Source of the DNA: M3007 sp964539805
GTDB lineage: Bacteria; Bacteroidota; Bacteroidia; Chitinophagales; Saprospiraceae
DNA: 64,000 nt
Assembly: GCA_964539805.1 (NCBI GenBank)
Contig: CAZIKN010000013.1
Span: forward strand, 1-64,000
Reading direction: 5' to 3'
The notes under the pieces were generated by a model. The model searched no databases. It was not told the DNA's origin and saw only the letters and a list, made by a program, of their open reading frames with translations. The position numbers and the translations under genes were made by a program. Shown here piece by piece: positions 35,256 through 44,219 of this stretch; position 1 is the stretch's first letter, and the number at the start of each line of letters is the position of its first letter.

Positions 35256-35825
35256 TTATAAAAACAGCGGTATGGTGGGCAAGAGCAGGGGCAGCCAGGG
35301 GCCTAAATCTGCCCTTAATGACTTTAAGGCTTTGCCAATTTGATTTTCCACGGTCTTAGGGCTAAGGTCAAGGCTTTCGGCTATTTCGCGATAGCTCATT
35401 TCTTCCATACGGCTCATCCTAAAAATAAGCCTGCACTGTTCGGGCAAGCGTTCAATGGCAAGGCTGAGCAGGTGCTCCATATTTTCGGCTTCCAAATGTT
35501 CCTGAGCAGAAGGTACTGTGTCCGGCACATGCATGTCCGGTATATCGAAAGGCTGCTTCTTTCGTATAAGGCCCAGGCACTCATTGACTACAGCGCGTTG
35601 CAGATAACCTTTGAGGGTGGATGATATCTCGAGGGTTTCCCGTTTTTGCCATATCCGCACAAATACCTCCTGTACACAATCCTTGGCCACATCCGTTTGC
35701 CGCAAAATGGCAAAAGCGATGTGGAACAAATAGCCATAATAGGTGTCAAAAATCTCGTCCAATGCACGCTCATCGCCCCTGTTCAGGCGTTGGATCACAC
35801 TACACTCGTCAAGGCGGTTTTTCAT
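35256..35825 (-). CDS. FecI-like ECF sigma factor
   Basis: 189 residues. Region 2: LDEIFDTYYGYLFHIAFAIL and AKDCVQEVFVRIWQKRETLE; region 4: LPEQCRLIFRMSRMEEMSYR and EIAESLDLSPKTVENQIGKA. This is the Bacteroidota group of ECF factors controlled by FecR and a TonB receptor. It presumably drives the downstream receptor operon. It is divergent from the cysteine-rich repeat gene across 191 bp, where no shared promoter is evident by eye. Confidence 0.93.
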   Translation of the reverse strand: MKNRLDECSVIQRLNRGDERALDEIFDTYYGYLFHIAFAILRQTDVAKDCVQEVFVRIWQKRETLEISSTLKGYLQRAVVNECLGLIRKKQPFDIPDMHVPDTVPSAQEHLEAENMEHLLSLAIERLPEQCRLIFRMSRMEEMSYREIAESLDLSPKTVENQIGKALKSLRADLGPWLPLLLPTIPLFL

Positions 35826-36016
35826 GATATAAAAAATTCAGGGCAAAGAAACGACGATGCCTTGCCGGATAGCATGTGATTGCAGGAGCAAATGTCGCGG
35901 ATTGTCCAAAACCGTGGAGGCAAAAAAAATAAGTAGAACAGATGAGGGGGGGTGCATGCTAATTTCATCTGATCAGCATAAACACAACCATTTTTCACAA
36001 AAACTACTTTTTTATT

Positions 36017-37366
36017 ATGCTAAAACGTTGGTTATTCTTTTCGTTCCTTCTCCTAAGTTTCTGTACCACAGGAATTAATGCGCAAAATCCATGTGATCCG
36101 ATAGTGGTCAATGAGGTAAAGCAGGACTTGATCGCGCAAGGCTCCACCTGCCTTCAAAATGCCGGCCCCTTCGCCTGTGTGAGTGATGTGATCGAGTATG
36201 CTTTTGAAAATTGCCCACCCGGTTTGGATACTACCTGGGGCGACCCCTGTGATCCCATCATTGTGAACCAGACCATTTCCGATTTAATCGCCCAAGGCTT
36301 TTCCTGCCTTCAAAATGCAGGCCCCTTCGCCTGTATAAATGATGTGTTGGATTATGCCTTTGAAAACTGCCCGCCCAATGATACCTTGTGGCACAACCCC
36401 TGTGATTCGGCCGCTGTGGGTCAGGTGATCACCCAACTGATCGCCCAAGGTTCAACTTGCCTTCAAAATGCCGGCCCTTTTGCCTGTGTGAATGATGTGC
36501 TGGAGTATGCATTTACCAACTGCCCTCCTATAGACACCACCTGGGGTAATCCTTGCGATTCGGTTTTAGTTGGCCAATTGGTAACTGAGTTGATCGCACA
36601 GGGGGTCGAATGTTTGGAAAATGCAGGCCCTTTTGCCTGCGTGGATGACGTATTTGAGTTTGTTGAGGAAAACTGCCCACCCATTGACACCACTTGGGGT
36701 GATCCATGTGACTCGGCATCCGTGGCACAGGCCATCAATGACCTCATCGCTCAAGGATACACTTGCCTCAACAATGCCGGCCCATTCGCCTGCGTACATG
36801 ATGCGGTATGTTATGCCTTTGAAAACTGCCCCTTGCCCACGGATACACTGGTGTTTGAACTGCCAGAATGTTTGGAAAATATCCCGCCAGGTGTACAAAC
36901 TTTCCAACAGTTTATTCACTACGTTGCAGACAATTGTGACTCCACTTTTGCTGCTGACATTCCGGCCTGCTGGTTAGCCGCACCACCATTGGCTACCGAT
37001 GAGGAATTCTTTGCATGGATTATGGAAAACTGCACCCCCTGGGATAGCCTGATCGCCAAAAACGAAGACGCCTTCATGCGCTCTTTCTTCTCAGGCAGCG
37101 TGCTTTCTGCTAAAAATATCCATAAATTAGACGGCGTGACCCTTAGCCCCAACCCAACATTGGGCCAATTGGATATACGCCTCTCAGATGGACAGATAGG
37201 TAGCATTGAGGTGATGGACATCACCGGGCGCAAAATGGTCACCAAAGAAGGAGTCAATAACAGTGAAACCAATCTCGATTTGAGCAAACTGACACCGGGC
37301 ATGTACATGGTCAGGATCATTGACCTGAAGCAACGTGTAGCTACTCAACGTATTATAAAACAGTAA
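36017..37366 (+). CDS. Secreted protein of tandem four-cysteine repeats with T9SS sorting domain
   Basis: 449 residues with a signal peptide (LFFSFLLLSFCTTGINAQ). Residues 24-275 form five tandem repeats of about 51 residues, each with the frame PCD, LIAQG, CLQNAGPFACV and ENCPP, so four cysteines per repeat (26/45/54/66, 78/97/106/118, 129/148/157/169, 180/199/208/220, 231/250/259/271). Two degenerate half repeats follow (ECLENIPPGV to DNC; ACWLAAPPLA to ENC). The tail from VTLSPNPTLGQLDIRLSDGQ to RIIKQ is a T9SS sorting domain. The even cysteines suggest disulfide-linked small helical modules, export to the surface and extracellular stability. I do not recognise the repeat family. The gingipain-like gene follows 178 bp downstream. 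Confidence 0.8.
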   Translation: MLKRWLFFSFLLLSFCTTGINAQNPCDPIVVNEVKQDLIAQGSTCLQNAGPFACVSDVIEYAFENCPPGLDTTWGDPCDPIIVNQTISDLIAQGFSCLQNAGPFACINDVLDYAFENCPPNDTLWHNPCDSAAVGQVITQLIAQGSTCLQNAGPFACVNDVLEYAFTNCPPIDTTWGNPCDSVLVGQLVTELIAQGVECLENAGPFACVDDVFEFVEENCPPIDTTWGDPCDSASVAQAINDLIAQGYTCLNNAGPFACVHDAVCYAFENCPLPTDTLVFELPECLENIPPGVQTFQQFIHYVADNCDSTFAADIPACWLAAPPLATDEEFFAWIMENCTPWDSLIAKNEDAFMRSFFSGSVLSAKNIHKLDGVTLSPNPTLGQLDIRLSDGQIGSIEVMDITGRKMVTKEGVNNSETNLDLSKLTPGMYMVRIIDLKQRVATQRIIKQ

Positions 37367-37396
37367 TGTAACAAAAGACGCATAACGTTGATGTAT

Positions 37397-37435
37397 GATA
37401 GGGTTGATATCGTTTGCTATCAGCCCTATCTTTTT
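37397..37435 (+). terminator. Rho-independent terminator
   Basis: A 13-bp stem (37397-37409 with 37418-37430, one G.T pair) and an 8-nt loop followed by TTTTT. It ends the cysteine-repeat gene, so the C25 protease is transcribed separately. Confidence 0.85.
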
Positions 37436-37475
37436 GTCCAATGTTGACTGCGCCAATTTGAGACAATTGACCAAA

Positions 37476-37511
37476 AAAGATACGGATTAATGATTCGATG
37501 CCCTACTTTTG
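37476..37511 (+). promoter_or_regulatory. Putative promoter of the C25 protease gene
   Basis: ATTG at 37476-37479 and TACTTTTG at 37504-37511 fit the Bacteroidota -33 and -7 boxes (24 bp apart). The position, after the terminator and 33 bp ahead of the ATG at 37544, also argues against the longer frame that opens at 37490. Confidence 0.4.
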
Positions 37512-37543
37512 TTTTTTTAAACTATTACAATCAGCACTTTTCA

Positions 37544-40500
37544 ATGAAGAACCTAATTGCTTTCTTGCTTTCTGCACTATCTATTTCCGTAGTTGTTGGC
37601 CAGGCCACTGGCGAAACCAACCTGCGCGTTATCGAACAAAACACACATGAAATCGTCATGGAGTTGGACCTGATGGGGGTCAAAACCCAAAAAATCACAA
37701 CAGCTAAAGGCGAGGCCATCTTGCCCGTTTTTGAGGACGGCACCCCGTTATTAGCCGCCGGGAAACCGGATCTGCAAAAGTTGGCCACGGCCCTTATGAT
37801 TCCCAATACGGGCAGCATGGCCATTGAAATATTGGCTACCCAATACCGCGATTTTTCCAATATCGAAATTGCACCATCCAAAGGTAATTTCAAACGGAAT
37901 ATTGACCCTGCCACTGTTCCCTTTGTGTATGGCCCTACGTATAAAGAGGATGCCTTTTTTCCGGGACAACTCGCTGATTTACAACAAGCTTTTATTTTTC
38001 GGGATGTGCGCGGCCAGGCCCTTTGGTTTTATCCCGTGCAGTATAATCCCGTGCAAAAGACCATGCGCGTGTACTCCAATATTACCCTGCGCGTGTACCG
38101 TACCGAGGCGCCCGGCCAAAACGAAATCACCAGCCCAAACAGCCCGAAAAAGAGCCGCAGTTTTGAACTACTGTACCAGCAAATTTTTATCAATGCGCAA
38201 CAAACCGTGGCCTCCAGGGGAGGAGGGCCTACCGAACCAGAAAAAATGCTGGTCATTGCCAAGGATGAGTTTGAAGATGATCTGCTGCCTTTTTTGACCT
38301 GGAAACGCCAAACCGGTCTGCATACCACCCTGGTCTTGAAATCCGAAATTAATACCCTTGACCCTTCCGGCCTTTACAATTTTATCAAAAAATATTACGA
38401 AGAAGAAGGTATTTCCTATCTGCTCATCGTCGGAGATGACGCCGCTTTTGCGCCCGAGATGCGCAACAGCGGTGGCACCAATTACGCCTGTGATCCTTGC
38501 TTTGGCTATATGGAAGGCAATGACCACCTGCCGGAAATACTGGTAGGGCGCTGGCATGCAGCCAATACCCAACAATTGAAAATTATGATCAACCGAAACC
38601 TGCGTTATGAAAAAACACCCCTGGTTGATGGTGGCTTCAATTGGGCCGAACATGGTGTGTGGGCAGCCAGCAACGAAGGGGAAGGCATAGGTGATGACAA
38701 ACAGGCCGATTTTGAACATGCCAATGAATGGAAAACCCGTCAGCTGCAAAGCGGCTATGCCAAATTTTGGGAATTTTATGACGGCGACCACGCCAGTATA
38801 TCACCAACACCCGGCGATGAAACGAGTGATAAACCCGGCAATCCCGTCAATTCGGATATAGTAAACGTGATGAATACCCGTGGGATTGGCGTGTTCAACT
38901 ACACCGGCCACGGCTGGGAGCAGGGCTTGGTCAGCAGTAATTTCAACACCGATGCAGTAAAAAAAATGCGCAACGATCAGGCATTCCCCTTCCTGTTGGC
39001 GGTGGCTTGCTGTACCGGTAATTTTACCAACAACTCGGGCGGCGATTGCCTTGGTGAGGCTTGGCAGCGCGCTGGCGACCTTATTACAGGAAGCCCCTGG
39101 GGAGGTATTGCCGGGTTTTTTAGCAGTGATTTCCAGAGCTGGGCACCGCCCATGGAAGGCCAGGATGCCATGAATGAATTAATGGAAATATCTGAACAAC
39201 AGAACCTTAACCCTGATTTTGCCAGCATGCTCGCCTTTGGCAATGCCAAAATGATCGTCGCTTACGCACAGGCAGGCGAAGCTATGGCAGATTTTTGGAA
39301 CCCATTTGCCGAACCGGCAACGATGCCCCGCACCAGAATGCCGCAAGCCCTTACGGCCACGCACCCCGCCGAAATGACCATCGGGGAAAACAGCCTTGTC
39401 GTAAATTCGCCAGTGGAGGGCGCAGTTATTGGCCTGTATTGGAAAGGGCAGGCTATTGCTTCAGGCGTGATCGAAAACGGGCAGACCGTACTGCAATTTC
39501 CAGGTTTGACGGAAGTGGGCGAACTGACCCTTACGGCTACCCATCGCAACCGAATACCTTATCAGGGTAACATTGCCATAAAAGCAGGAAATGGGCCTTT
39601 TGTCGTGTACAGTGCCTACACTTTGAACGATTCAACAGGCAACAAAAACCAGAATGCCGACTATGGTGAGCGTATTTTTATGCACCTTAAATTATCCAAC
39701 GTAGGCAATGCCCAAGCCGCTAACGCCATAGTAGAGCTTAGCGCCGATAGCCCTTACCTTACCGTTATAGATGGAACAGAAACATACGGCGAGCTCGCTG
39801 CCAACACGGATTCCACGCGAAACAATGTTTTTGAGTTTAAAGTAAGCCCTTTTGCGCCCAATAAAGAGAAAGTGAACTTTGACCTGAAAATCACTTATGA
39901 CAACAATAAAGTTTATCAGGGCAAGATCGCTATCAGGCTTTATGCCCCGGAAATGACCATTGGGGCCTACAAAATCAACGATCTCGCAGGAGGCGATGGC
40001 GATGGTATTTTGGAAAGTGGCGAATCCGCCCGTGTCACCATTGAAAATTACAATACAGGACAAAGCCTAAGCCCGGATGCGGTTGGTGATCTGCGCTGTA
40101 ATCTCCCTTGGGTACAAATAGGCGCTCCTTTCCAAATAGGCAAGCTCTTACCTGGCGCCACCCTTACCGAAACCCAGTTTCTGGTTACCATTCCAGCCAA
40201 TTCGCCTCAGTACGAATTAGCCTTGTTCCAATATACCCTGAGCGCCGGCGCATACAAGGACGAAAGCAGTTTTCAAACCATCATTAATCCCGTGATAGAG
40301 ACATTTGAGTCAAAAACATTTACGGCCTTCCCCTGGATGCTGAAAGGCGCCAAACCCTGGATCATCACAACCAACTCCAACAACGGAGGTAAGTTTTGCG
40401 CGCGCTCAGGCACCATTTCGGACAATGAAAACTCAATCATGCGATTAAACCTCGATTTTACCAAAGATGGAGAAATCAGCTTTGAACGACGTGTCAGCTC

Positions 40501-40996
40501 CGAACAAGACTACGATTACCTGCTGTTTTACATAGATGGCAAAGAAATGGCAGCTTGGTCAGGTATTCTCCCCTGGGCTGAAGTGCGTTTCCCTGTCACA
40601 GCCGGAGTGCATGAACTGGAATGGAGATATGAAAAAGACGAATTGGGCAAAGACGGCAGCGATGCCGCCTGGGTAGATAAAATATCCATGCCGCCTTATA
40701 AAGTAATCGTTGCTACCCAAAATTTTGATTTGGATAAGGCCAAACTAAAGGTTTTCCCCAACCCGACCCATGATCTGTTGCAATTGAGTGGCCAGTGGGC
40801 CCAGGCCACATCCGATATGCAAATACGTCTTTTTGATGCCCAAGGCCGTTTGGTACTACTGCTTCCATCCTTTGCTACCAATACCAATGGAAACTTTGAG
40901 GTGATGATGGACATTAACACCCTGCGTAGCGGTATGTACCTGATCCAGCTCAGTGATGGTCAGCACAGCATAAGCCAAAAGGTGATCAGGGATTGA
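37544..40996 (+). CDS. Gingipain-like C25 cysteine protease with T9SS sorting domain
   Basis: 1150 residues. Signal peptide (MKNLIAFLLSALSISVVVGQ), a propeptide of about 200 residues, then the peptidase C25 domain: YLLIVGDDAAFAPEM, a catalytic His 456 in FNYTGHGWEQG and catalytic Cys 489 in LAVACCTGNF. The His-Cys distance of 33 residues equals that I recall for gingipain RgpB (His211, Cys244). A further Cys directly follows the nucleophile. Beta-sandwich modules fill 630-1070, and the tail from VFPNPTHDLLQLSGQW to QKVIRD is a T9SS sorting domain. It is expected to be secreted or surface-bound and to degrade proteins; cleavage specificity cannot be read from sequence. Confidence 0.92.
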   Translation: MKNLIAFLLSALSISVVVGQATGETNLRVIEQNTHEIVMELDLMGVKTQKITTAKGEAILPVFEDGTPLLAAGKPDLQKLATALMIPNTGSMAIEILATQYRDFSNIEIAPSKGNFKRNIDPATVPFVYGPTYKEDAFFPGQLADLQQAFIFRDVRGQALWFYPVQYNPVQKTMRVYSNITLRVYRTEAPGQNEITSPNSPKKSRSFELLYQQIFINAQQTVASRGGGPTEPEKMLVIAKDEFEDDLLPFLTWKRQTGLHTTLVLKSEINTLDPSGLYNFIKKYYEEEGISYLLIVGDDAAFAPEMRNSGGTNYACDPCFGYMEGNDHLPEILVGRWHAANTQQLKIMINRNLRYEKTPLVDGGFNWAEHGVWAASNEGEGIGDDKQADFEHANEWKTRQLQSGYAKFWEFYDGDHASISPTPGDETSDKPGNPVNSDIVNVMNTRGIGVFNYTGHGWEQGLVSSNFNTDAVKKMRNDQAFPFLLAVACCTGNFTNNSGGDCLGEAWQRAGDLITGSPWGGIAGFFSSDFQSWAPPMEGQDAMNELMEISEQQNLNPDFASMLAFGNAKMIVAYAQAGEAMADFWNPFAEPATMPRTRMPQALTATHPAEMTIGENSLVVNSPVEGAVIGLYWKGQAIASGVIENGQTVLQFPGLTEVGELTLTATHRNRIPYQGNIAIKAGNGPFVVYSAYTLNDSTGNKNQNADYGERIFMHLKLSNVGNAQAANAIVELSADSPYLTVIDGTETYGELAANTDSTRNNVFEFKVSPFAPNKEKVNFDLKITYDNNKVYQGKIAIRLYAPEMTIGAYKINDLAGGDGDGILESGESARVTIENYNTGQSLSPDAVGDLRCNLPWVQIGAPFQIGKLLPGATLTETQFLVTIPANSPQYELALFQYTLSAGAYKDESSFQTIINPVIETFESKTFTAFPWMLKGAKPWIITTNSNNGGKFCARSGTISDNENSIMRLNLDFTKDGEISFERRVSSEQDYDYLLFYIDGKEMAAWSGILPWAEVRFPVTAGVHELEWRYEKDELGKDGSDAAWVDKISMPPYKVIVATQNFDLDKAKLKVFPNPTHDLLQLSGQWAQATSDMQIRLFDAQGRLVLLLPSFATNTNGNFEVMMDINTLRSGMYLIQLSDGQHSISQKVIRD

Positions 40997-41003
40997 TTTT
41001 TTA

Positions 41004-41606
41004 TTAAATCTCCGGCAACGAAATCCGTTTCCATTTAGAAAAGATACGAACCAAAAATACCATCAGTACACAGACCATCAGGCTTGTTTTTTCATCCACA
41101 TCCTGTTTGTACAACAGGATGTGGATGGTGCCGCCAATTAAACAGGCCGTTGCATACAATTCCCCTTTTTTGAGTAAATCCGGCACCGTATTGCTGATTA
41201 TGTCGGTCAAAAGCCCGCCAAAGGTAGCCCCGATGGTGCCCATAATAATGGCATAGCCGCTGTTGACGCCCGCCTGCAAACTTTTGAAAATGCCCAATGC
41301 CGTAAAAAAGCCCAAACCCATCGCATCCGTAATAAAAATGGTGCGCTGAAATTTGATCCCCTTTTTATTGAACATAAACACCACCGTCACCGCAAAAGCC
41401 ACTAAGAACAAGGCTAAATAATCGTTCATCCAGCCCAAAGGGCGTATTCCGATCAAAATATCCCGAACTGTGCCGCCGCCATAGGCCGCCACAAAGGCCA
41501 TGACCGCTGCCCCCAAAACATCCATTTGATATTTTCGGGCTTTCAGTGCCCCGGTGATGGCAAAAACAAAAGTGCCGACGTAGGCGATGATTTGGATAAA
41601 GTCCAT
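41004..41606 (-). CDS. Trimeric intracellular cation (TRIC) channel family protein
   Basis: 200 residues, a UPF0126/YadS-like inner-membrane protein made of two repeats of three helices plus one. The glycine motifs AFVAAYGGGTVRDILIG and IMGTIGATFGGLLTDIISN mark the two halves. Prokaryotic TRIC proteins form trimeric K+ or Na+ permeable channels. Length and topology are normal. The ATG at 41606 is the only sensible start. Its stop lies 7 bp from the stop of the convergent C25 protease gene. Confidence 0.92.
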   Translation of the reverse strand: MDFIQIIAYVGTFVFAITGALKARKYQMDVLGAAVMAFVAAYGGGTVRDILIGIRPLGWMNDYLALFLVAFAVTVVFMFNKKGIKFQRTIFITDAMGLGFFTALGIFKSLQAGVNSGYAIIMGTIGATFGGLLTDIISNTVPDLLKKGELYATACLIGGTIHILLYKQDVDEKTSLMVCVLMVFLVRIFSKWKRISLPEI

Positions 41607-41710
41607 GAATAGTTTTTATGATCGGTACGACATTAGATTGGTTGCAGTGCGGGACATTGCCTGTTGTGCTTTGCAGGTGGCAAAAGATAAGAGGAGGAGG
41701 GCGGAATGCA

Positions 41711-42095
41711 TATTAACGTGAGTTTTGAATTAATTTATTTGATAATAAGGTATTTATGCAAACAAAGCGGCGAAAAGCTCTTGTAGTAGTTACTTGGCTC
41801 AAGAAGGCAATCGGCATGGCAATAGATCCAATATAGGTGCGGGGTCGTAAGACCCCACGCACGGCGGGTTTATCCGACCTCCAAAGGTCAGGCTTGTCCG
41901 ACCCGGGCCTGTCCGACTCCAAGGGGGGCGGGTTTATCCGACTCCAAAGGAGGCGGATGTTCCTCAGGTCATAGCGGTGAGTACTGCTGAGCTTCCCTCG
42001 CCAATCTATACCGGGTGCCGTGCGAGGGTCTTACGACCCCGCACTTCTTCTTTTTTCTTTTTTGGTATTTGCCTATCTCAGAACTCACGTTAATA
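41711..42095. repeat. MITE-like noncoding element with nested inverted repeats
   Basis: Terminal arms 41711-41724 and 42082-42095 are perfect 14-bp inverted repeats (TATTAACGTGAGTT). Inside, 41837-41855 and 42026-42044 form a perfect 19-bp pair (GTGCGGGGTCGTAAGACCC), extended by 41858-41865 with 42017-42024. The core (about 41865-41955) has four degenerate copies of a unit ending TTATCCGAC or TGTCCGAC. No credible coding frame is present. No target-site duplication is clear at the ends. Confidence 0.8.
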
Positions 42096-42395
42096 CATAT
42101 TAATAGATGTCGTATAAGTTATTCTTTATTTGTCCATGATGTATGTTCATATAACGTGCCTTTAAAGTTTGCGGTTTCTTTGTTAAAGGCATACTTTATG
42201 CCATATTCATCACCCCAAAGGTAACTCCATTTGAATATTCGCCCGCTTACAAGGCATTGGCCGCCCCATTTACTGCACTCTTTTGAACAATGCCATCAAT
42301 ATTTTATTCCTCAAAAAAAATTTCTAAAAAACATTTTTTATTTTAAATTCGCTTATCTTTGAGCTTTATTTTAAAACTTTTTGCTTATAATTAAA

Positions 42396-42821
42396 ATGAA
42401 CAAATTAACCTTTACCATCGAAATTGCTGCGCCATGTGAAAAAGTATGGCGAATATTGTGGGATGATGAAACTTACCGAAGATGGACGACTGTTTTTTAT
42501 GAAGGCTCTCATGCGGTCAGTGATTGGCAGTTGGGTAGTAAAGTGCAGTTTTTAGGTCCGGATGGCAACGGCATGATCAGCCGAATAGTCCAATTAGTAC
42601 CCAATGAAACAATGGTTTTTGAACATTTGGGTGAAATAAAAAACGGAGTGGAAGAACTGTCCGCATCCTGGGCTGGTGCGCATGAAGCGTATCATCTTGC
42701 CCCAAAGAATAGTCATACGGTGCTCACTGTTTTGCTGGATACCCATGATGAGTATGCCGCTTATTTCACAAATACTTTTCCAAAAGCGATGGACATCGTG
42801 AAGGCATTATCAGAAAATTAG
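42396..42821 (+). CDS. SRPBCC (START-like) domain protein
   Basis: 141 residues: MNKLTFTIEIAAPCEKVWRI starts the typical first strand and helix of the AHSA1/SRPBCC fold, followed by WTTVFYEGSHAVSDWQLGSK and VPNETMVFEHLGEI, ending with a long C-terminal helix. Such proteins bind hydrophobic ligands; no specific ligand is implied. The frame opens with TTG at 42381; the ATG at 42396 is preferred. It lies 62 bp upstream of the three-domain VOC-SRPBCC gene, which carries a second SRPBCC module. Confidence 0.85.
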   Translation: MNKLTFTIEIAAPCEKVWRILWDDETYRRWTTVFYEGSHAVSDWQLGSKVQFLGPDGNGMISRIVQLVPNETMVFEHLGEIKNGVEELSASWAGAHEAYHLAPKNSHTVLTVLLDTHDEYAAYFTNTFPKAMDIVKALSEN

Positions 42822-42883
42822 TCTTTCTTCGTATACTTTTCAAGGCGATCTGGTGATAACCCGATGGCAAACAATACAATATC

Positions 42884-44152
42884 ATGACGAACAAAATATA
42901 CCCATGTCTGTGGTTTGATGGTCAGGCCAACGCAGCTGCCGAGTGGTACTGCTCCATTTTCAAAAAGGCGAAAATTACGAGCGACACGCCTATGGTGGTC
43001 CATTTTGAGTTGTACGGCCAGAAGTTTATGGGACTCAATGGCGGGCCACAGTTCAAGGTCAACCCTGCTATTTCATATTATGTTTATTGTGGTACGGAGG
43101 AGGAGATACAACAGCTTTATGACGCGCTCTCGGATGGCGGCTCCGTATTAATGCCACTTGGCCAATACGATTGGTCTGAAAAATATGCCTGGGTGGCCGA
43201 CAAATTTGGGGTCAATTGGCAGTTGGATATTGATGACATCCAATCAGACCAAAAAATAGTGCCCTCCCTTCTTTTTGCCAACGAAAAAATGGGCCTGCTT
43301 AAAAACGCCTTGAAGCACTATGCTCAAATTTTTGAGCCCTCGCAGGTTCTGGTGGAAATGCCTCACCCCGGCAATCCCAAGCTGCCAGAGGGCGCTTTGC
43401 TGTTCGCCCAGTTCAAGATATTAGGCTACATATTCAACGGGATGAGCAGCATTATCCCGCATAATTTTGATTTTTCGGAAGGCAATTCCTTTGTTGTGGA
43501 TTGCGAAAATCAGGAAGAAGTGGACTATTATTGGGAAAAATTGACCTATGGTGGAGGTCAAGAGAGCCAATGCGCATGGCTAAAAGACAAATTTGGGGTA
43601 TCCTGGCAGATTATACCACGCCAATTGATTGAATTGCTAAATGACCCAGATAGAGCAAAGGCTACCAGGGTCATGCACAGCATGCTTCAGATGAAAAAAA
43701 TTGACCTAAACAAATTATATCAAGCAGCCTCCATGAGCGAAAAAATGATTATTACCGTAGAAGCAACCATCAATGCCCCAATAGAAAAAGTGTGGGCATC
43801 CTGGACCGAACCCCAACACATCACCCAATGGAACCACGCCTCTGATGATTGGCATTGCCCCAAGGCCTCCAATGACCTTCGGGTAGGCGGTACTTTACTG
43901 GCTACCATGGCTGCCAAAGATGGCAGCTTCAGCTTTGATTTTGAAGCCGTTTATGATGTTGTAGAACCGCACCAACGTTTGGTGTACACATTAGGCGACG
44001 GGCGAAAAGTAAATGTTGTTTTCACAGCGTCGGGTGGCCAAACCCATGTAGAAGAGCAGTTCGAAGCCGAAACCATACACGCAGTAGAAATGCAACAGGC
44101 AGGCTGGCAGGCTATTTTGGACAATTTTAAAAAATATACAGAGGCGCACTGA
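42884..44152 (+). CDS. VOC-VOC-SRPBCC three-domain fusion protein
   Basis: 422 residues. Residues 4-118 are a PhnB-type VOC domain (YPCLWFDGQANAAAEWYCSI), 124-275 a second, more divergent VOC domain (VPSLLFANEKMGLLKNALKH), and 287-420 an AHSA1-type SRPBCC domain (ITVEATINAPIEKVWASWTE). Tandem VOC proteins and SRPBCC proteins are normally separate genes. At the junction an in-frame ATG (43733, in AASMSEKMI) remains where a stand-alone SRPBCC protein would begin, suggesting fusion by loss of a stop codon. Cytoplasmic; no catalytic assignment possible. It may form a unit with the preceding SRPBCC gene. Confidence 0.85.
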   Translation: MTNKIYPCLWFDGQANAAAEWYCSIFKKAKITSDTPMVVHFELYGQKFMGLNGGPQFKVNPAISYYVYCGTEEEIQQLYDALSDGGSVLMPLGQYDWSEKYAWVADKFGVNWQLDIDDIQSDQKIVPSLLFANEKMGLLKNALKHYAQIFEPSQVLVEMPHPGNPKLPEGALLFAQFKILGYIFNGMSSIIPHNFDFSEGNSFVVDCENQEEVDYYWEKLTYGGGQESQCAWLKDKFGVSWQIIPRQLIELLNDPDRAKATRVMHSMLQMKKIDLNKLYQAASMSEKMIITVEATINAPIEKVWASWTEPQHITQWNHASDDWHCPKASNDLRVGGTLLATMAAKDGSFSFDFEAVYDVVEPHQRLVYTLGDGRKVNVVFTASGGQTHVEEQFEAETIHAVEMQQAGWQAILDNFKKYTEAH

Positions 44153-44219
44153 TAACCTTCTTCCATACAGGGGATAAATGGGCATCATTTACGTTTTGAA
44201 CAGATTAAAATTGATTCCC

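Noticed and set aside
12530..41950. Possible relation of the TCCGAC hairpin at 12530-12576 to the TCCGAC units at 41865-41955
   Set aside because: Only the six-base word is shared; flanking bases differ, so chance is sufficient.
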